DNA of 64,000 bases. It comes from Jacaranda mimosifolia. Its lineage: Eukaryota; Streptophyta; Magnoliopsida; Lamiales; Bignoniaceae. The stretch is from positions 47,340,503 through 47,404,502 of the forward strand of contig CM032117.1 of the NCBI GenBank assembly GCA_018894105.1, in the 5' to 3' direction. Under the pieces are notes generated by a model. The model worked only from the letters and a program-made list of their open reading frames with translations, did no database searches and had not been told where the DNA came from. Below, in pieces: positions 47,890 through 62,300 of this stretch. Positions within the stretch are counted from its first letter, which is position 1; every line of letters starts with the position of its first letter. The translations under genes were made by a program, and so were the position numbers.

Positions 47890-50800
47890 GACCTAAATAT
47901 CTTTCACAAAAATAACAAATAAAGCCTTCTTCTCTATGTGGATGATAGTTGTTAGTTGAGTTTCAGACAACTTGTGCATTGTTTGTATCCCTTGTAAATT
48001 ATGGGAAGCCTCCTAAAATCCTAATGTAGTTGTAGTATAGAGAAACTTCCAAGACTGCTGCTGTTCTAATTGTTGTTAGTGAGATGGTTTAGTTGCAATC
48101 TTATCAGTTGCCACTATATGAATTATGATGATGTAGCCATCTGGAGATGAACTCAGTTGCAGATAGGCTTATTGTTCTGTTGTTCTAAGGAAAAATAGCA
48201 GTTAATAAACCTTTTCAATAATAATGAACTACCATTTTGGTTGATCCCTATTGCTCAAAATGCTCTTCATCATAATTCATATTCATTTCACTGTATACTT
48301 GCTTTGGGGGGGAAGGGGGGTTCTTCCTAATTTATACAAACGCACACTAGGAGTTCGTTAGATTCGATCCTCCAACCTTATAATTTATGCATATGACTGA
48401 TGTTATTAGGCTAAATGCTCATTTACCTGATTGAGGTATCGAGTCTTCAATTTTGTAAGTTGCACCTGTTACTTAGATTCTTATAGTGGTGTTATCAGGT
48501 CAATCAATTGCTAGAGATGATAATTAGATGCATAATCATAGTATTTTACATTGTCCCACGCTATCACAAAAGTTAGTTATAAAAAATATGGAAAATGATA
48601 ATGTTTATATTCTTGGAATTTTCTTAAGAACTTCACCAAGTAAAATTAACTTAGAGGAGAAATTTCAATGAGATGGAATGTCATATATACTTCAAGAAAA
48701 TAAACCTCAATCTACTTTGTATAAATCTAAATGCCATTATTTACTAGAGAAACTTTTAAGATCCATTTGAATTTTACATTCTTGTGAAAATATTACATAT
48801 GAAACATTTTTTTTTTATATAACAAGCATCAAATATAAAATTCATTTCGTAATTTATGTAGGGATGATAGAAATTTTTTGAAAAATTGCTTTTTCATAAT
48901 TTATATAGGGAGGATAGAAAAATTTTCAAAGCCATATAAAATTCATTAGTTCATTTATGACCTCACTTCCGTGTCAACACTCTATTGCCCAAAAGAGACA
49001 GAAACATAACCTCAAGCTTAACAAAACAAATTCAAATCCTAAGAAAAATTGTAAACACCGAACCAATATTATTCTCTCCTTTCCTTGTTTTTTTCCTTTC
49101 CTTGTTTTTTTTTTCTTCTATTTCACTGCAGTTGCCATCCCTTCTATTTCTCTCTATCATCTTTCTTTTCTTTTTCTTTTTCTTATTTTTTTCCCCATGT
49201 AGTCCAACATGATGAGGTCTCTGGGTTTGTAGAAACTATATATATGAGGGTGGTGTTTGATACAACAAGGATTCTTTTTATTCTCCTTCTAAGACTAGGA
49301 TAATTGCATACAATTAATTCTAACCGTTTTATTATTATTCTTTAAAGTCTCAGTGGTTCAAGCCTTCTAGTATTATCATAAGACTAACCAAGAATAATTA
49401 AAATTTACAATCACCTAAGATTGGATTATATACGTATATATTTAAGAACCCATAATAATAACCGTTATTATATGAATATGAGAGAGTCTAAATATTTGCA
49501 CTAATTTTTAAAGGAATGGTATAACATGTTTTACTATGTCTCTAGTTGAATTAATAAATAAAATAAAATAAGATCAATTTATCAATTGCATATGAAACAA
49601 AATTTTTAAGGTATTACAAAAATGGTGACAAAGAGAAGTATTAAAAAAAAGAAAGGAAGAAATGTAATTTTTTTTTTTTTTTGATAGAAGAGGAAGAAAT
49701 GTAATTTAGTTCGAGGATATTCTGTTTAGTTTATAGTTTATCCAACTAAATCTGTTCAAGTATATATATAAATGAGTATTTCAAATATCCTTTCTCATTA
49801 TTCATTCTTTCCAAATAGTAAATATAATATAATAATCATAAAATAATTATATGTTTCATCGTAGTCAAAAAATTAATTACATCATCCAACATATCATCAT
49901 TAAAAATAAATGGGGCTTAGTCTAAAAGAAACAATCAATACTACTTTACTTTGGAATCAGGCAACATTTCTAACATATCTTTTTCCCCACCCTCATATAG
50001 GTTTTAATAAGGTGCCTTTAGCCTAAAAATGGATTGCACCCCCTCTTAATTGGTATAAACTTAATAGTGGTGGCTCTACCTTGGGAAATTGGGGAGTTGC
50101 ACGTAGTGTAGGAATCATACATGATAAGGCAATATTATTTTCACCTTTTCTAAGAATAAAATTAGCCTTTTTGTCAATATATTTAAAAGAATAAGATTGG
50201 ATTTCTTATCAATATATTATTCTTGATTCTATACCTTGTTTGCTTGGCTTGATTACGTGAGATACATACCTAATAAATCTCTTTTAATGTTTGTTTTAAT
50301 TGATAAAAGCCCTTGATAAATCCTAAGCCCTACATTATTTATTGTTGCTTTTGGAAAATGGATCAAGGGGGGGAGTGATTGATTAGGTGTGATAAGAATT
50401 AAAAAGATTTAATAAGGTTTATTTTTTATCTTATTTTCAATTAAACCATAATTCTAAAAGTGGGAAAGAATGAGGAAATTATGAAAAACTTATTAAAAAG
50501 TATAAAGGATATAATAGTAAATTTATATATTATATTTTAATTTATTTATATATTAAACATACAAACCAAACATAAAATTAAAATGTTCTATCCTAATGGG
50601 CTTAAAATATATCATTTGCTTATATATATCACTTCTAATCACATCATTTCAAGCAAACGATGAATCTAATAATTGAAACAATTTCGAACAAGATTGTCAC
50701 TCTATTATCAGAAAATTGCTAGAAGGTATTAATTCATTTCGAACGTGTAAAAACAGCTTTCGGTATAGGAAGACTTGATTTTTTTAGGAAGGACAACATA

Positions 50801-51540
50801 TAGTAGCATCCCTAAATTTTTGGAAAATGTTTTGCATATGAATATGACTGAAAATCTGACTGGAATTAAATTAACCCTTGTTTATTCAAAAACAATTACA
50901 GTAAATTTGGGCATAGTTTGCCACGCCACTCTCATTGTTATTTTAACTAATGTTAATAATTCTGATCGATGAAGTCAATTATTAAGATTTTTGATACCAA
51001 ATAAAGTTTGTCTCATAATATTAACTATGAATGATTATATTTAAAAACATTAATTTATACCCCGCTTCAAACTAAAGGAGTAAAAAGCTACTCATTGCAA
51101 CTACTAAAATTTCAAATTAAAGCGCAATTATCAACTCATAATTTAACGATGAACATAATCTAAAGTGGTTAACAACTATCATTCCAACACTATCAATACG
51201 AATGACGAAAAAATATAAAATTCAGTTAGCTAATTAATATTTGTATCTAAATTATTAATAAAGCATCAATTTCATTTGGTGTTGTTTTCAAAGATGTATT
51301 TAAAATATTTTTAGTTTAAAAAGTACGTAATAATTATAATTTAAAGCCCACTCTATTCATACCTATTTTCATTTTTACTATAATGTTTTGTTCTCACTCT
51401 ATACTTATTATTATTTTATTTTTATTTATATAAAAATTTAAATAAATATATTGAAATTATAGAACAATAATACTATATAAAATAAATAAATATATTTTTT
51501 CGTTTTATACTATAAATACTGTAAATATTTTAGTACACGC
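47890..51540. other. Intergenic between NDR and Ser/Arg-rich gene
   Basis: This contains the NDR 3' UTR and then AT-rich DNA with pyrimidine-rich (49080-49200) and poly-T (49669-49682) tracts. A 13-bp inverted repeat, TATATGAGGGTGG at 49241 with its complement at 49987-49999, may mark a decayed element. No gene was recognised. Confidence 0.45.
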
Positions 51541-51560
51541 AAGTGAATTTATGTGATGGC

Positions 51561-51750
51561 TTGGGCTGGGACAGGTATTATTATTGCCAATTCGCGGCCC
51601 AATCTAAAATTTCAATTCCCTTCCTTCGTAATCAGTTGGGTCCAGATAATATTCCATATAACAAAGCTACAATCTCCAGTCCATTTATGGAATCTAATAC
51701 TGATTATACTAAAACTACAGTACCATATAATTATCAATACCGGGCCGAAA
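51561..51750 (+). promoter_or_regulatory. Promoter region with site II-like elements
   Basis: TTGGGCTGGG (51561), GCGGCCCAAT (51594), TTGGGTCC (about 51636) and CCGGGCCGAAA (51740) are clustered in an otherwise AT-rich stretch. TGGGCC/T (site II) clusters are typical of TATA-less promoters of constitutively expressed plant genes. The leader of the next gene would start about 51790. Confidence 0.4.
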
Positions 51751-51780
51751 TGAGGTGAAAAGAAATTAAAAAATGAAAAT

Positions 51781-53372
51781 AAAAATTGAACCTGTGTTTC
51801 TCGACCGACCTGTCCTTTACCGATCGACGACTCGCTCACGACGGTAGTTTTTGAAGTATTTCCTGATATTTCAGGTGTTCTTTTTTTTTTTTTTTTTTTT
51901 TCTTTTAATACCTTTTCTGGAAAGATGGATTTAAATTTTATTGTCAGCGTTAATTTTCTGTATACGTACGTGTAAATCTCTGTGTTTTTTCTTTTAAATT
52001 TTTTTATATGTAAATATTGTGATTTTTCAAAACCCTAATTGAACCCTTGGCTGATTGATTGTTAACGATGTTGTGTTGATCATGGCAGGGGTTACCAGTT
52101 ATAGCTTTATAGATCACCCGTTTTCCTCGAGATTCTAACTGTAATTGTTACGAAGTTTTATGTTTGTAAGCACCTTTTTTCTTTAATAATTATTTTGTGA
52201 AAGGAATAATGCTGGTTTTGTAATACTTTTAACTGTTAAGATAGTAGGTTATGGAAAATATACTGGTTTTGAATCTGAGCATTGGGTGATATGTTCGTTT
52301 GAATGCTATGAACTTTTCTTGTTTTGATTTGATCATAGAGGTGTGATCTATTACTTTCTGTTAGTTGAAATGGGTTATTGCAACTACTGGTAAAATCTGC
52401 ATGAGAAAGTTGTCATACTTATGAGTTGCTTTTAGAAGCAGAATTTATTATGTGCAGAGAGAAGCTAAACATTTGTGGAATTTGATTTTGGCTTTTGAAA
52501 TCGGTTTGAGATGAAATGGTAAGTGTCCAGCAAGAAATTTTGACTAAATAGGTATCTTAATTACAATTATGAGCTAGTTAGTTAACTAATAATGCCGTAT
52601 GGAATAGGCATTATCTTAATTCCAATTACAAGCTAGTGAGTTAACTAAATAATGCCAAATGGGAGCATAAATGTACTTCATTTTTGAACTTGGAAACTCC
52701 GTAATGAGACTTATTATGTAAGTGAGAGTTGTCTTTACTATGGAATCTGAGATAGTTGTTATTGCAAGAGATGTTTAATGGTAACATAAAAGTCAATATT
52801 TATAAATGGTGCTGTTAGTATAATTAAAAATGATGGTTGTAATATTTAGTTGACTTGATTTGCTGTTTTGTATAACCTTTTGTCTTTGACTAGCATTTGT
52901 GAAATGATCTTTGGAGGAGTTTAGCTGTTTCATTGTATGATGGTTTCTGTAGAAAGCTTCATGAAACCTTTCCACTTCAAAACGCACTGGCACTTGTACA
53001 GTCTAACTAGAGACTGTGTCGTGATGATGTCTTGCTGAATGTAACTGTGGGTCCTTGTACTGCAGATTCATTTTAGTGTCTTTATCCTCATGATGATCTT
53101 TTGAGTCCCTTAAATTGCCTTCTACTATTGTTTTTGTCTGTGACCTTACAAGGGATTTGTGATTTAATTTCAGTTTTTGTGGTGAAATAATATGCATCTG
53201 ACTTTTCTTGATGCTGGGTTCTGTTTTAATTGCAGGTCTGTCATTGTCCTGTTGTCATATTCAACACTTTAAGCAGCGGATTTGACGCGTGTAGATCATA
53301 GTAATTCAGCATTGCCATGCACGATTGTGTTAACTGTTTTTCCAACACAGATAGTGTTTGTAAACAGATACC
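51781..53372 (+). other. 5' leader and leader intron(s) of Ser/Arg-rich gene
   Basis: The last leader exon begins after TTTTAATTGCAG at 53236 and runs to the ATG at 53373. One or more upstream non-coding exons are likely between 51790 and 52160, but their edges are not certain. A T20 tract lies at 51881-51900. A 59-bp tandem duplication (52553-52611 and 52612-52668, sharing TATCTTAATT and AGCTAGT) lies in the putative intron. Confidence 0.45.
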
Positions 53373-56300
53373 ATGTCAACATCTAGCAAATTTGATCTTT
53401 CTTCTGGTAGCCCAGATAGGCCATTATATGCATCTGGACATCGTGGATCCCATGGTGCCTCTTCACTGGACAGATCAGGTAGCTCCCGTGAAAATATGGA
53501 CAACCCACTTTTGTCAAGTCTGCCAAACATGACAAGGAGCAGCTCATCTGTAACTCAAGGAGATGTGCTCAATTACTTCCAATGCGTACGTATTGATCCA
53601 AAGTCTATGCTCGTGGACCATAAATTGAATCGGCCCGCTGAGTTTAAGAGGCTTGCAAGTGCTGCTGTAGGCATTCCAATGGAAGATTCTCTACCTGCAT
53701 CTTCAAAAAGCAAACAGCTGTCTTCTCCCTCACTAGAGGATCTCAGACGACTCAAATCTGGCGCGCAGGAATGTGGTACTAAAGCTAGGTAATTGTTATT
53801 TATTTTACTGCATCCCCATTCTTTCCTGCTTTCTTTCTTGAGCGAGCGGCATATTATAAGTTTGCACCTACATTAGGGATCGCGTGAAGAGATTCAATGA
53901 ATGTTTATCAGTACTTAATAAGTGTTTTCCGGCTATTCCGTCGAGGAAGAGATCCCGACTGGACGCCTTGTCTAATGACCGACCCAACACATTGTTGTCA
54001 ATTGACCGGTCTGCTCCTGGAATGGGCATTGGGAAAATGGGATTGCAAAATCACGCCAGTACGAGTGGTTTTGAATTGGAGCAACAAAAGTCTGAAGAAA
54101 GGACCAGGAATACCATCCCAAGCAAGCGAACTCGAACTTCTATGGTTGATGCCCGGGTTTGTTGTCCTAACTTTCTTTCTTTCCTTTTCTCTTTTCTTCT
54201 TTTCGCTTTTTCTCTTTTTGTTTCTGTACCTGATGTTTGCATAAGATTCTGTATATCTTTCTGCTGAGCAGAACTGATGTGAGTTATCTTTCCATCTTTT
54301 CTTGTCATAATATGCTTAATTCTCTGTGCACTCGTACTTAAAAAATTACATAAAGTTACTTTAATGACCTTTTTAATGAGCTTGGAACTCCCATTGAATT
54401 TGGTGAGTTTGCCAAAATATCTGGTTGTAGTTGCTTTTCATTTCCCCCGGCTTTGTTTCCACTGAATCACGTTGGACTGTTATTCTTGCTTTACTGAACT
54501 ATGAGCTTCAGAAAAATCTTTCCCATGGAGGTCTAACTTTGTTTATTACCCTTAGATGGATGTACGTGCAAATAACCCTGCAAGACCATCTGGAACTGTG
54601 GATAAGGACAGAGATTTAGTAAGACTCTCTAATAGTAGTTCAGTTCAGGGTGAGGATCGAACTTTATCAGTTGCTGTTGATGGTTGGGAGAACTCAAAAA
54701 TGAAGAAAAAGCGTACAGGTATAAAGCTAGATCTTGGTCCTGGTTCAATGGCGACAAAACCAGTTGATGCTTACAGGGAAACTAAACAAGGAACGCATCC
54801 ACGGCTTGCTACTGAAGCCCGTTCAAGGATGACTGATGCCCATGGCTTCAGGTATTACTTTCTATGACTTACTCATTTTTATGTGGTGAATGATTTTGCT
54901 CTTAGGACTGAACATGTTTATGAGGTTTTGGCATTTCAAGTCGTCTATTTGGTAGTTGATACATATATGGTCTACCCTCTTATAATTAGTAACTTTGGGA
55001 CACGGGAAATTTTTCTTTTTGGTGGTAATGAGTGACTTCATAATTTCTTGTTTGATGAGAAGATCTTCTCATATCTGGTGTGAAATATAGGCGCAAATAG
55101 TTGAAGTGAGTATGCATTGTAGACTCGAAAATATGTTTATTCACTCTTAACCTATGTCCTTGTTTTAGCTTGAAGATAGATAGTTGTTTTGGTTGCTCTT
55201 AGTCTTTTCTTTCCAGAATTTGTGAATATGTAAACTACCAGTTCATAAAAATTTGATTATTTTTTCTTTAACTGGGACCTGCTTTTCTTGTTCTTGAAAA
55301 AGGAAGTACATATTTTTTGAACTTCTTAGATATGCTTGATGTGTAACGCAAAAGGAGTACCAGAAATGGACATATTGTTCACATTGAATATGACTTTATG
55401 AAATGATTTTGCTACCATGACTGAAAATTATTATTTTTAGATGCTACGACAAATGAATTCTGTGATCAACATTGACCGTGAGATTTGTGATGGAGCTGCT
55501 TCTGGAAATGTTATTGATTACTTGATTGATTTCATTAATCTCAACGGCTCAACCATGGGAGATTCTTTTTTTCCTAACCTTGCATGTTGAGGTTATTTGA
55601 GGATATGGAAGCTCCCAGTTTATTGGTCATTGTAGATGGAAAATCTTATCCATTGTTAAGTAATTCACAGGATTTTGTACTGATTCAGATTTAAGCAAAA
55701 GATACTTGAGTCAATATCAAAATAGTCCCTTTTGTTGGGTAGGTCCTGGGTGGGGTTGTGACTTGGAAATAATAGTTTGTAGCTGTTGAAACAATGGGAG
55801 AATAACTGATATTCTCTCTATATACCTGTCCATATTGGATCTCTGAGTGAACATTTATATTCTCTCTATATATCTGACCATATTGAATCTCTGTGTGAAC
55901 ATTTTAAACTGTGGGCTTTTCTACCTTTGCATTTCTGGAGTCATGGCTTGATGAAAGTTAAGTATCTCCCATATTTCACATAAAGGAATATGAGACAAAT
56001 TTGTACAGGTTGATTCTAAGTAACTCAGATTTATTAATGTACCTGAATTTGTCTTGGTCAGAACTAGTGTCATAAACTTGCTACATATTGAGTTGTATTG
56101 TTTTGGGTGTTTAAACTATAAGAAAAATAATGATACAATTTTTATCTGTAGATAATATTTCCATTTTCTTGATGTAGATTAACATTTGATGCTATTTTTT
56201 TCATGTTCTATGCATCATTCTGTTTTTAATTTCTATTAGTTGCATATTAGAGGGAAAATGTCCCTGCATAAGCAGAGACTTCTGGCCTCGAGAGTCTTTT

Positions 56301-59300
56301 GCTTTCTGGTTCTGAATAGCATTGTTAACACGATAGATATTATGTTTCCTGTTTGATGTGTTTTGCTCGTTGTATGCTGGGGGGCAAACAAATCAAAGAA
56401 ATCACATTAAAGGGAATGAATGGGATTTGACATTTTATTGTTCTCAAATCTCAAAAACCTTCAGTTGGCGTGAATTTGTTGGGACGTGAACAATTTCGTC
56501 AAATAATGAGGAAAGATGTTCTCATGTGTTTTATTCACATTATGTTTGCTTGCAAGTATTCATCTTCATGTCCGATTAGTTTCACTTTCACCAATAACTA
56601 TATGCAAAATTTTCAATCGTAGTGTTAGGTAACAAGAAGTTAAAGCTTTTAAACTGCTTTCTGGATAAAGATGTCTTTCCTTCAGAATACTAGTAACTGG
56701 GTGCAAAGATTTAACTTTCTTTCTTTCTTTCTTTTTTTTAAATTTTGTTCTTTGTTTTCTTTTGGTGGAAAAACCTTTTTCTTTCTTCTACTTTATTCAT
56801 TTTTTTTATGAAAAGAGGATCATTTTGGTTCTCTATCTATCTTCTGGGACTCGAGCCTGCGATTGATCTGTTTGCAGGAATGAGAGCTTACCACGAAGCT
56901 GCCCATTTGTCCTTTCTTGGTGAAAAACTTTAAAATTAAAACTTGAAGATTGCCAATATGAATCTATATGCGTATGACTCTTTTCCTCCCTTGTAATCTT
57001 GATATGCACCTTGACATAGGTCTAGCACAGCCACTGCTAATGGAGGCCTGGGAGTAGGAAAAGCTGAAGCCACCTCGCAGACGAGCTCAGGCATGCGCTC
57101 ATCTGTATCTAGGACTGATTCTGACAATAGTTCCCTTCTCCATGAGAGGAGAGAGCGTCCAAGTGGTCAAGAGAAAGAAAGGGTGAATCTGAAAGCTGTG
57201 AACAAGTATGAAAATATCTTCATATCTTCATCTCACTTTCTCTTAAATAGTTTCAGATTTCAAGGGATGGCGTTATCTGTTGAGTTATGCGGTTTTGCCT
57301 TTGTATTGCTGAAAGACTGTTTGCAGTTTTGAAGTGCAAAAATAGTGATTTTTTTTAAATGTTTCAAAGTGCAAAATAGTGAGCATTTGGTGCTGTGTAT
57401 AAATGTTGCTGAATCTGAAAATTACTTTAATGTTGAGTTGCTATAATGATAGCAAAATTTACCGATGTTGACAGAAATCAGTTAATGTAGCTTTCGTATC
57501 TTAATATGCTGGACAAAGTATGCCCACATAAAGTTTTTCTCACAATAAGGTGCTCTTCTTTGGTGAAGCTTGCCCAAAAATTTATGGTTTGTGTGAAGCC
57601 ATCCTGGATATCCAGCTGTCTAGTTATTATAGTTGTTGAATTGAATTGATCCAAGAATTTCCACTCATAGCTGCAGTGTACTAAAACAGTGCAAGTGTTA
57701 AAAATGATGCATTGAGTGAGGTGAGTCAATAAAAGCTGCTAAAAGTTCTTTCTTGGCCACAATGCTCCTTTTGGGGCTTTTGGACTTCTCCGGCTTTTTC
57801 AGGCTTATTGTCACTTACTTTCGCTCTTGCTAAAGATAGTATTGGGGTTAAGCCTATTCAATTATGTTCCAATTAGGTAGTATGATGTAGACCTTACTTT
57901 TACCTGAATCATTCTTTCATGGTTTACTTGGATTTGTCAATTCTAGTGAAGGAAAATGAAGAATCAGAACTAGCTAAGTCGTAATAGGAGAGCACTCATC
58001 TTGGGGTGGGGCAATTTTTGAGACCTGCAAGCCTGCTGGATACAGCAGCTGCAGTTTTTTCCTCCTATTTTGATGAAAATCATCTTTACTAAAGAGTGAT
58101 GGTGGGGCCAAGCCATTAAGACCAAGTATAATCCTAGAAATATTCAACGAGTTGGATGTGAGGGAAAGCAGAAAACGTAGATCTTAGTTCTCATGTGTGA
58201 AATATTTATTCTGTTTAAATGTTTACTCACTTATCTTTTGAACTTTTTTTTTTTTTTTTCTTTTTGATAATTATCTTTTAAACTTTACTTGCTGTTCGAT
58301 AACCTGTTATTTTTATTTTTTTTTATCCCTTTGAAGAGCAAATTCACGGGAGGATTTCAGCTCAGGTAGCCCTACTTCAAGCTCAAAGTTGAATGTAAAT
58401 ATTCGTGCCCCACGGTCAGGTTCAGTTGGTGGTGTATCCAAGTTGTCTCAAGTGGTGCAACGGTCTGCGCCCTCTAATGATTGGGATCTTTCTAACTGTA
58501 CAAACAAAATTTCTGGTAGCCTTGGGGCTAACAGTCGTAAGCGGACACCTTCTGCACGGTCTTCATCTCCTGTTGCCAATTGGGTTCAGAGGCCACAAAA
58601 GATTTCTCGAACTGCAAGAAGAACTAATTTGTTGCCCATAGTTCCTGGCACTGATGAGAGACCTGTTGTGGATGCGACAGCTGACATGATGGCAAATGAA
58701 AGACGTTTTTCTGCCCATTCTCCTCAGCAAATCAAAATAAAAAGTGACAATTTCTCTCCAGCTGCATTATCTGAAAGTGAGGAATCAGGTGCTGCTGAAA
58801 TTAAGTCAAGAGATAAGAATAATAAGTGTGATGAGATGGATGAAAAAAGTGGTCAGAATGTCCAGAAAATGTCAACTCTGCTACTACCACCAAGAAAAAA
58901 TAAGGCAGTTGGGGAAGACCATGGAGATGGTGTTAGGAGGCAAGGCAGAACTGGTCGAGGATTCACTTCCTCCAGGTCTCTTTTGCCTTTAGCTGGGGAA
59001 AAGCTTGGGAACGTGGGAACTACTAAACAAATTAGAAGTTCTAGACTTGGTCTTGACAAGAATGAAAGGTTTACTGCAATTTCAATTTGTTGCTGTTTTC
59101 TGCTCCTTGTTTTTGTGATTAGCTCTTCCTGCTGATGCAAACTAATATTGTGAATAAGGATTTGTTATGACATGGTTAAACCTTCTGTTCAGCAGAGCAG
59201 GCCGGCCACCTACAAGAAAGCTGTCTGATAGGAAGGCTTATACACGGCAAAAGCATATTACTATCAATGCAGGAGCAGATTTTCTTGGTAATTTAATTAT

Positions 59301-62300
59301 TAATATTGGAATGAATATAATGACATTCGATTTTGGCAACCACCAGCTGTTTCCCTGACAATGATTTTCACCATTTCTCGCTCTCTATTTATATGACAGT
59401 TGGTTCCGATGATGGTCATGAAGAGCTCTTGGCTGCCGCAAATTCTGTAACAAACACTGGTATTATTAATTTGAAAGTTCTAATCTCTTGCTCTCACTGT
59501 AAGCTGGTCCTCCTGCAATAATTGGCCTAGTATTTCATGCAGCTCAAGCCCTCTCTAGCCCTTTCTGGAAGAAGATGGAGCCTCTATTTCATTTTATATC
59601 TGATGTGGACATATCCTATTTGAAAGACCAGGTGAAGTTTATATATCTTAGATATCTATTAACTATATTCCAGCAGAAAGTGGCATGTTTCAGAGTAGTG
59701 ATGATCTGTAGTTAATGCTGCCATGTGTTAAAGCAACATTATTACTTTCTTATTTATTGGTGTATTTAATAATGAGAATGATCAGTTTTATTGGAATGCC
59801 TTTATTGTCTGTAAGCACTTTAATTGTAACTGGTGAAAGTTATTGCCCTTGTTGTGGAAGTACTAAATTTAGTATATCCTCAGTAGTCAGTATTAGGCCT
59901 TGAGCCATGCTTAATTATAACCAGCAATAACCTTGTAAGTTCCTCTGACATTAAATTCAAGACTTCCATGTCAATGACTATGACAATTACATTTGGATTC
60001 ATACTTCTTTTCTGCAAGCTCGGACCTAATGTTGTGTCATTGGCCATCTGAACAATTGGAGGCATTTCAAATTAATGGATGGCTAGTGCAGATGCCATTC
60101 AAAAGAATCCCATCTTTATGTGCTGATCCATTCTTCCATTGAAAACTCTACTGTCAGCTGTCATGATGAGAAACTAGCTCATTCGGACATATGAGATTCA
60201 GTCACGATTCAGAATTGGTATCTTAAGCATCATGTATTAAAGATTTGGGAGTTATCTTAATTTTTTCGTTAATTTGGCTGAGAAACAAATTGTTAAGACA
60301 CAAAGCAACAAGCAATTCTTTCATATTTTGTTGGATTCAGGTGTCATGTAGTGGGCATATTTTGATCTTTTGATGGGTGATGGCCAAAAATCCAGTGAAG
60401 GGGCGATTATATGTAGATTTTTGAAACTTCAAATACTTGAGTTTAGATTTTTCCCCTTTTCAACCTTTTTTAAGGAATTTTCACTTTGAATATCACTTGT
60501 TGAACTATTTTAATTTTTGTCATTTTTTATTTAGGTTCCTCTAATATATTTGTTGTCCTTTGGAGGAAAAGAGATATTTAGTGATGATAGTTCTCTAACA
60601 ATTTACAAATAAGATACCTTATACTTCCTCTAATATTTGGATTTACATGATATATATATATGTCAAATTTCTCTATCAAACATAAGAAAGGGCTAAAAAC
60701 ATTTCTTGGGATCTAATAGTGTGGATCCCCTCGGGCATGCTGCAGTCTGGAAGCAGTAATATAGTTTCATTCTCATTTTGATCTTTTGGTTGGCATGCTT
60801 CAATGTTTACCTCTAATGTGGGGACTAGTATCGCATTCTCTATTTTTAACTGTTGACCTACATATTACCTCATCTTTAAGTACACATGGAAGATGCTAAC
60901 AGATATGTTTTCAGGTGTACCCCTTGATTTACAGCCAGCCATTTCTGTGTGTATACTGTTTGTCCTTTTAAGTGATAAAAATTAGGATTGCAGGATTCCT
61001 GTTCTTTGCAATGCCTTTAACTTTGTTGTTTCACTTGTGCTTCTATGCACCTGCACATGTGTAGCCATATACCCATGTATAGAGGTGAGTTTTAGTGAAT
61101 TTTATAGACTGTACAATTAGATGAAAATTTGAACAATAATCACTTGGTAGTGATGACTGAAGCTCAGTTTACGTGCTGCCACTTTTTATTAATTATCATT
61201 TGGTCTACTTGTGTTTCTCAAGTCATTTTGTTATTTATCTGTCCTTCTAGGCTAATTCTGGTTTAGTTGTGGATACACCCGCTCCAGTGCCTCTCGACAC
61301 CGGTAGTTGCACTTTAGTACCCAATGGCTGTGGATCAAATGAATTTGGGAGAGAGGAGATTGAAGCGAGAAGTGTGGAACTTAGTCCAGAACATTTAGCT
61401 CTAGGAGCAAAGACACCAAATGAGATATCCCTGTACCAGAGACTAATTGCAGCTCTGATTCCTGAAGAAGAAAATCCGTTGCTTCTCTGTAGTGGGAAAG
61501 AGGACCTTGAATACGATGTGTATGGATCTCGGTTTGAGATGGAAAAATATACAGAATCAGATTCTTTCTGCTCTCTGATGTCACCAAGTTCTAACCCTTC
61601 TGGATATCCCACTTCTAATGGTTATGATGTAAATTATAATGGAAGATCATTTTGTGAGCTGGAGCACAATATTTTGTCCATTTCAGCCACTGGGATTCCA
61701 AGCTATGATCATTTACAAAATGGTTTAGACCAATTGATACCTGGCACAATATGTTCTGAGTATCAGTACCATAATATGTCAATAAATGAAAGACTTCTCA
61801 TGGAGGTTCACAGCATAGGAATCTACCCAGATTTAGTGGTATGCTCGATTTATTCTGGTGCATTTTCTTTTTTCCGCTTGGCTCTGTGAAGCACTTTTAC
61901 ATTATTGTTAGTGTTTATATTCTTTTGATCAGTCTGATTTGGCACAGAGTGGAGATGAAGAAGTTAATGGAGATATCAGTAGGTTGGATGAGAAGTATCA
62001 GGAACAGGTAAGACGTGATTCCAGCCATTGTTGTGAAAATAACCAACAATTATAGTATAGAAGCATAACAAATTAAGTCTAGATTTTAGCTTTGGTACCT
62101 TGGGATTTTATCTAGTCAATTTATTTTTCTTTTTTTATATGTTTGGTATTTATTCTGTTCTGCTGCTGGTGCACACTACTAAGGCACACATGCCCAGACT
62201 GTATTTTAAAGTATGTCATTTCATATTGTTAAAAAAAGTATCCTAGGCAGAACTTGGTCAGCCTCGAGGGAGGGCACGCTGCACCGGATTATTGATTAGG

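Noticed and set aside
49241..49999. 13-bp inverted repeat TATATGAGGGTGG suggesting a 760-bp element
   Set aside because: No target duplication could be found, and similarity beyond the 13 bp is not convincing.
50385..50640. TGATTAGGTGTGATAAG and a similar inverted stretch near 50640, a possible MITE
   Set aside because: The match is short and imperfect in AT-rich DNA, and no flanking duplication was seen.
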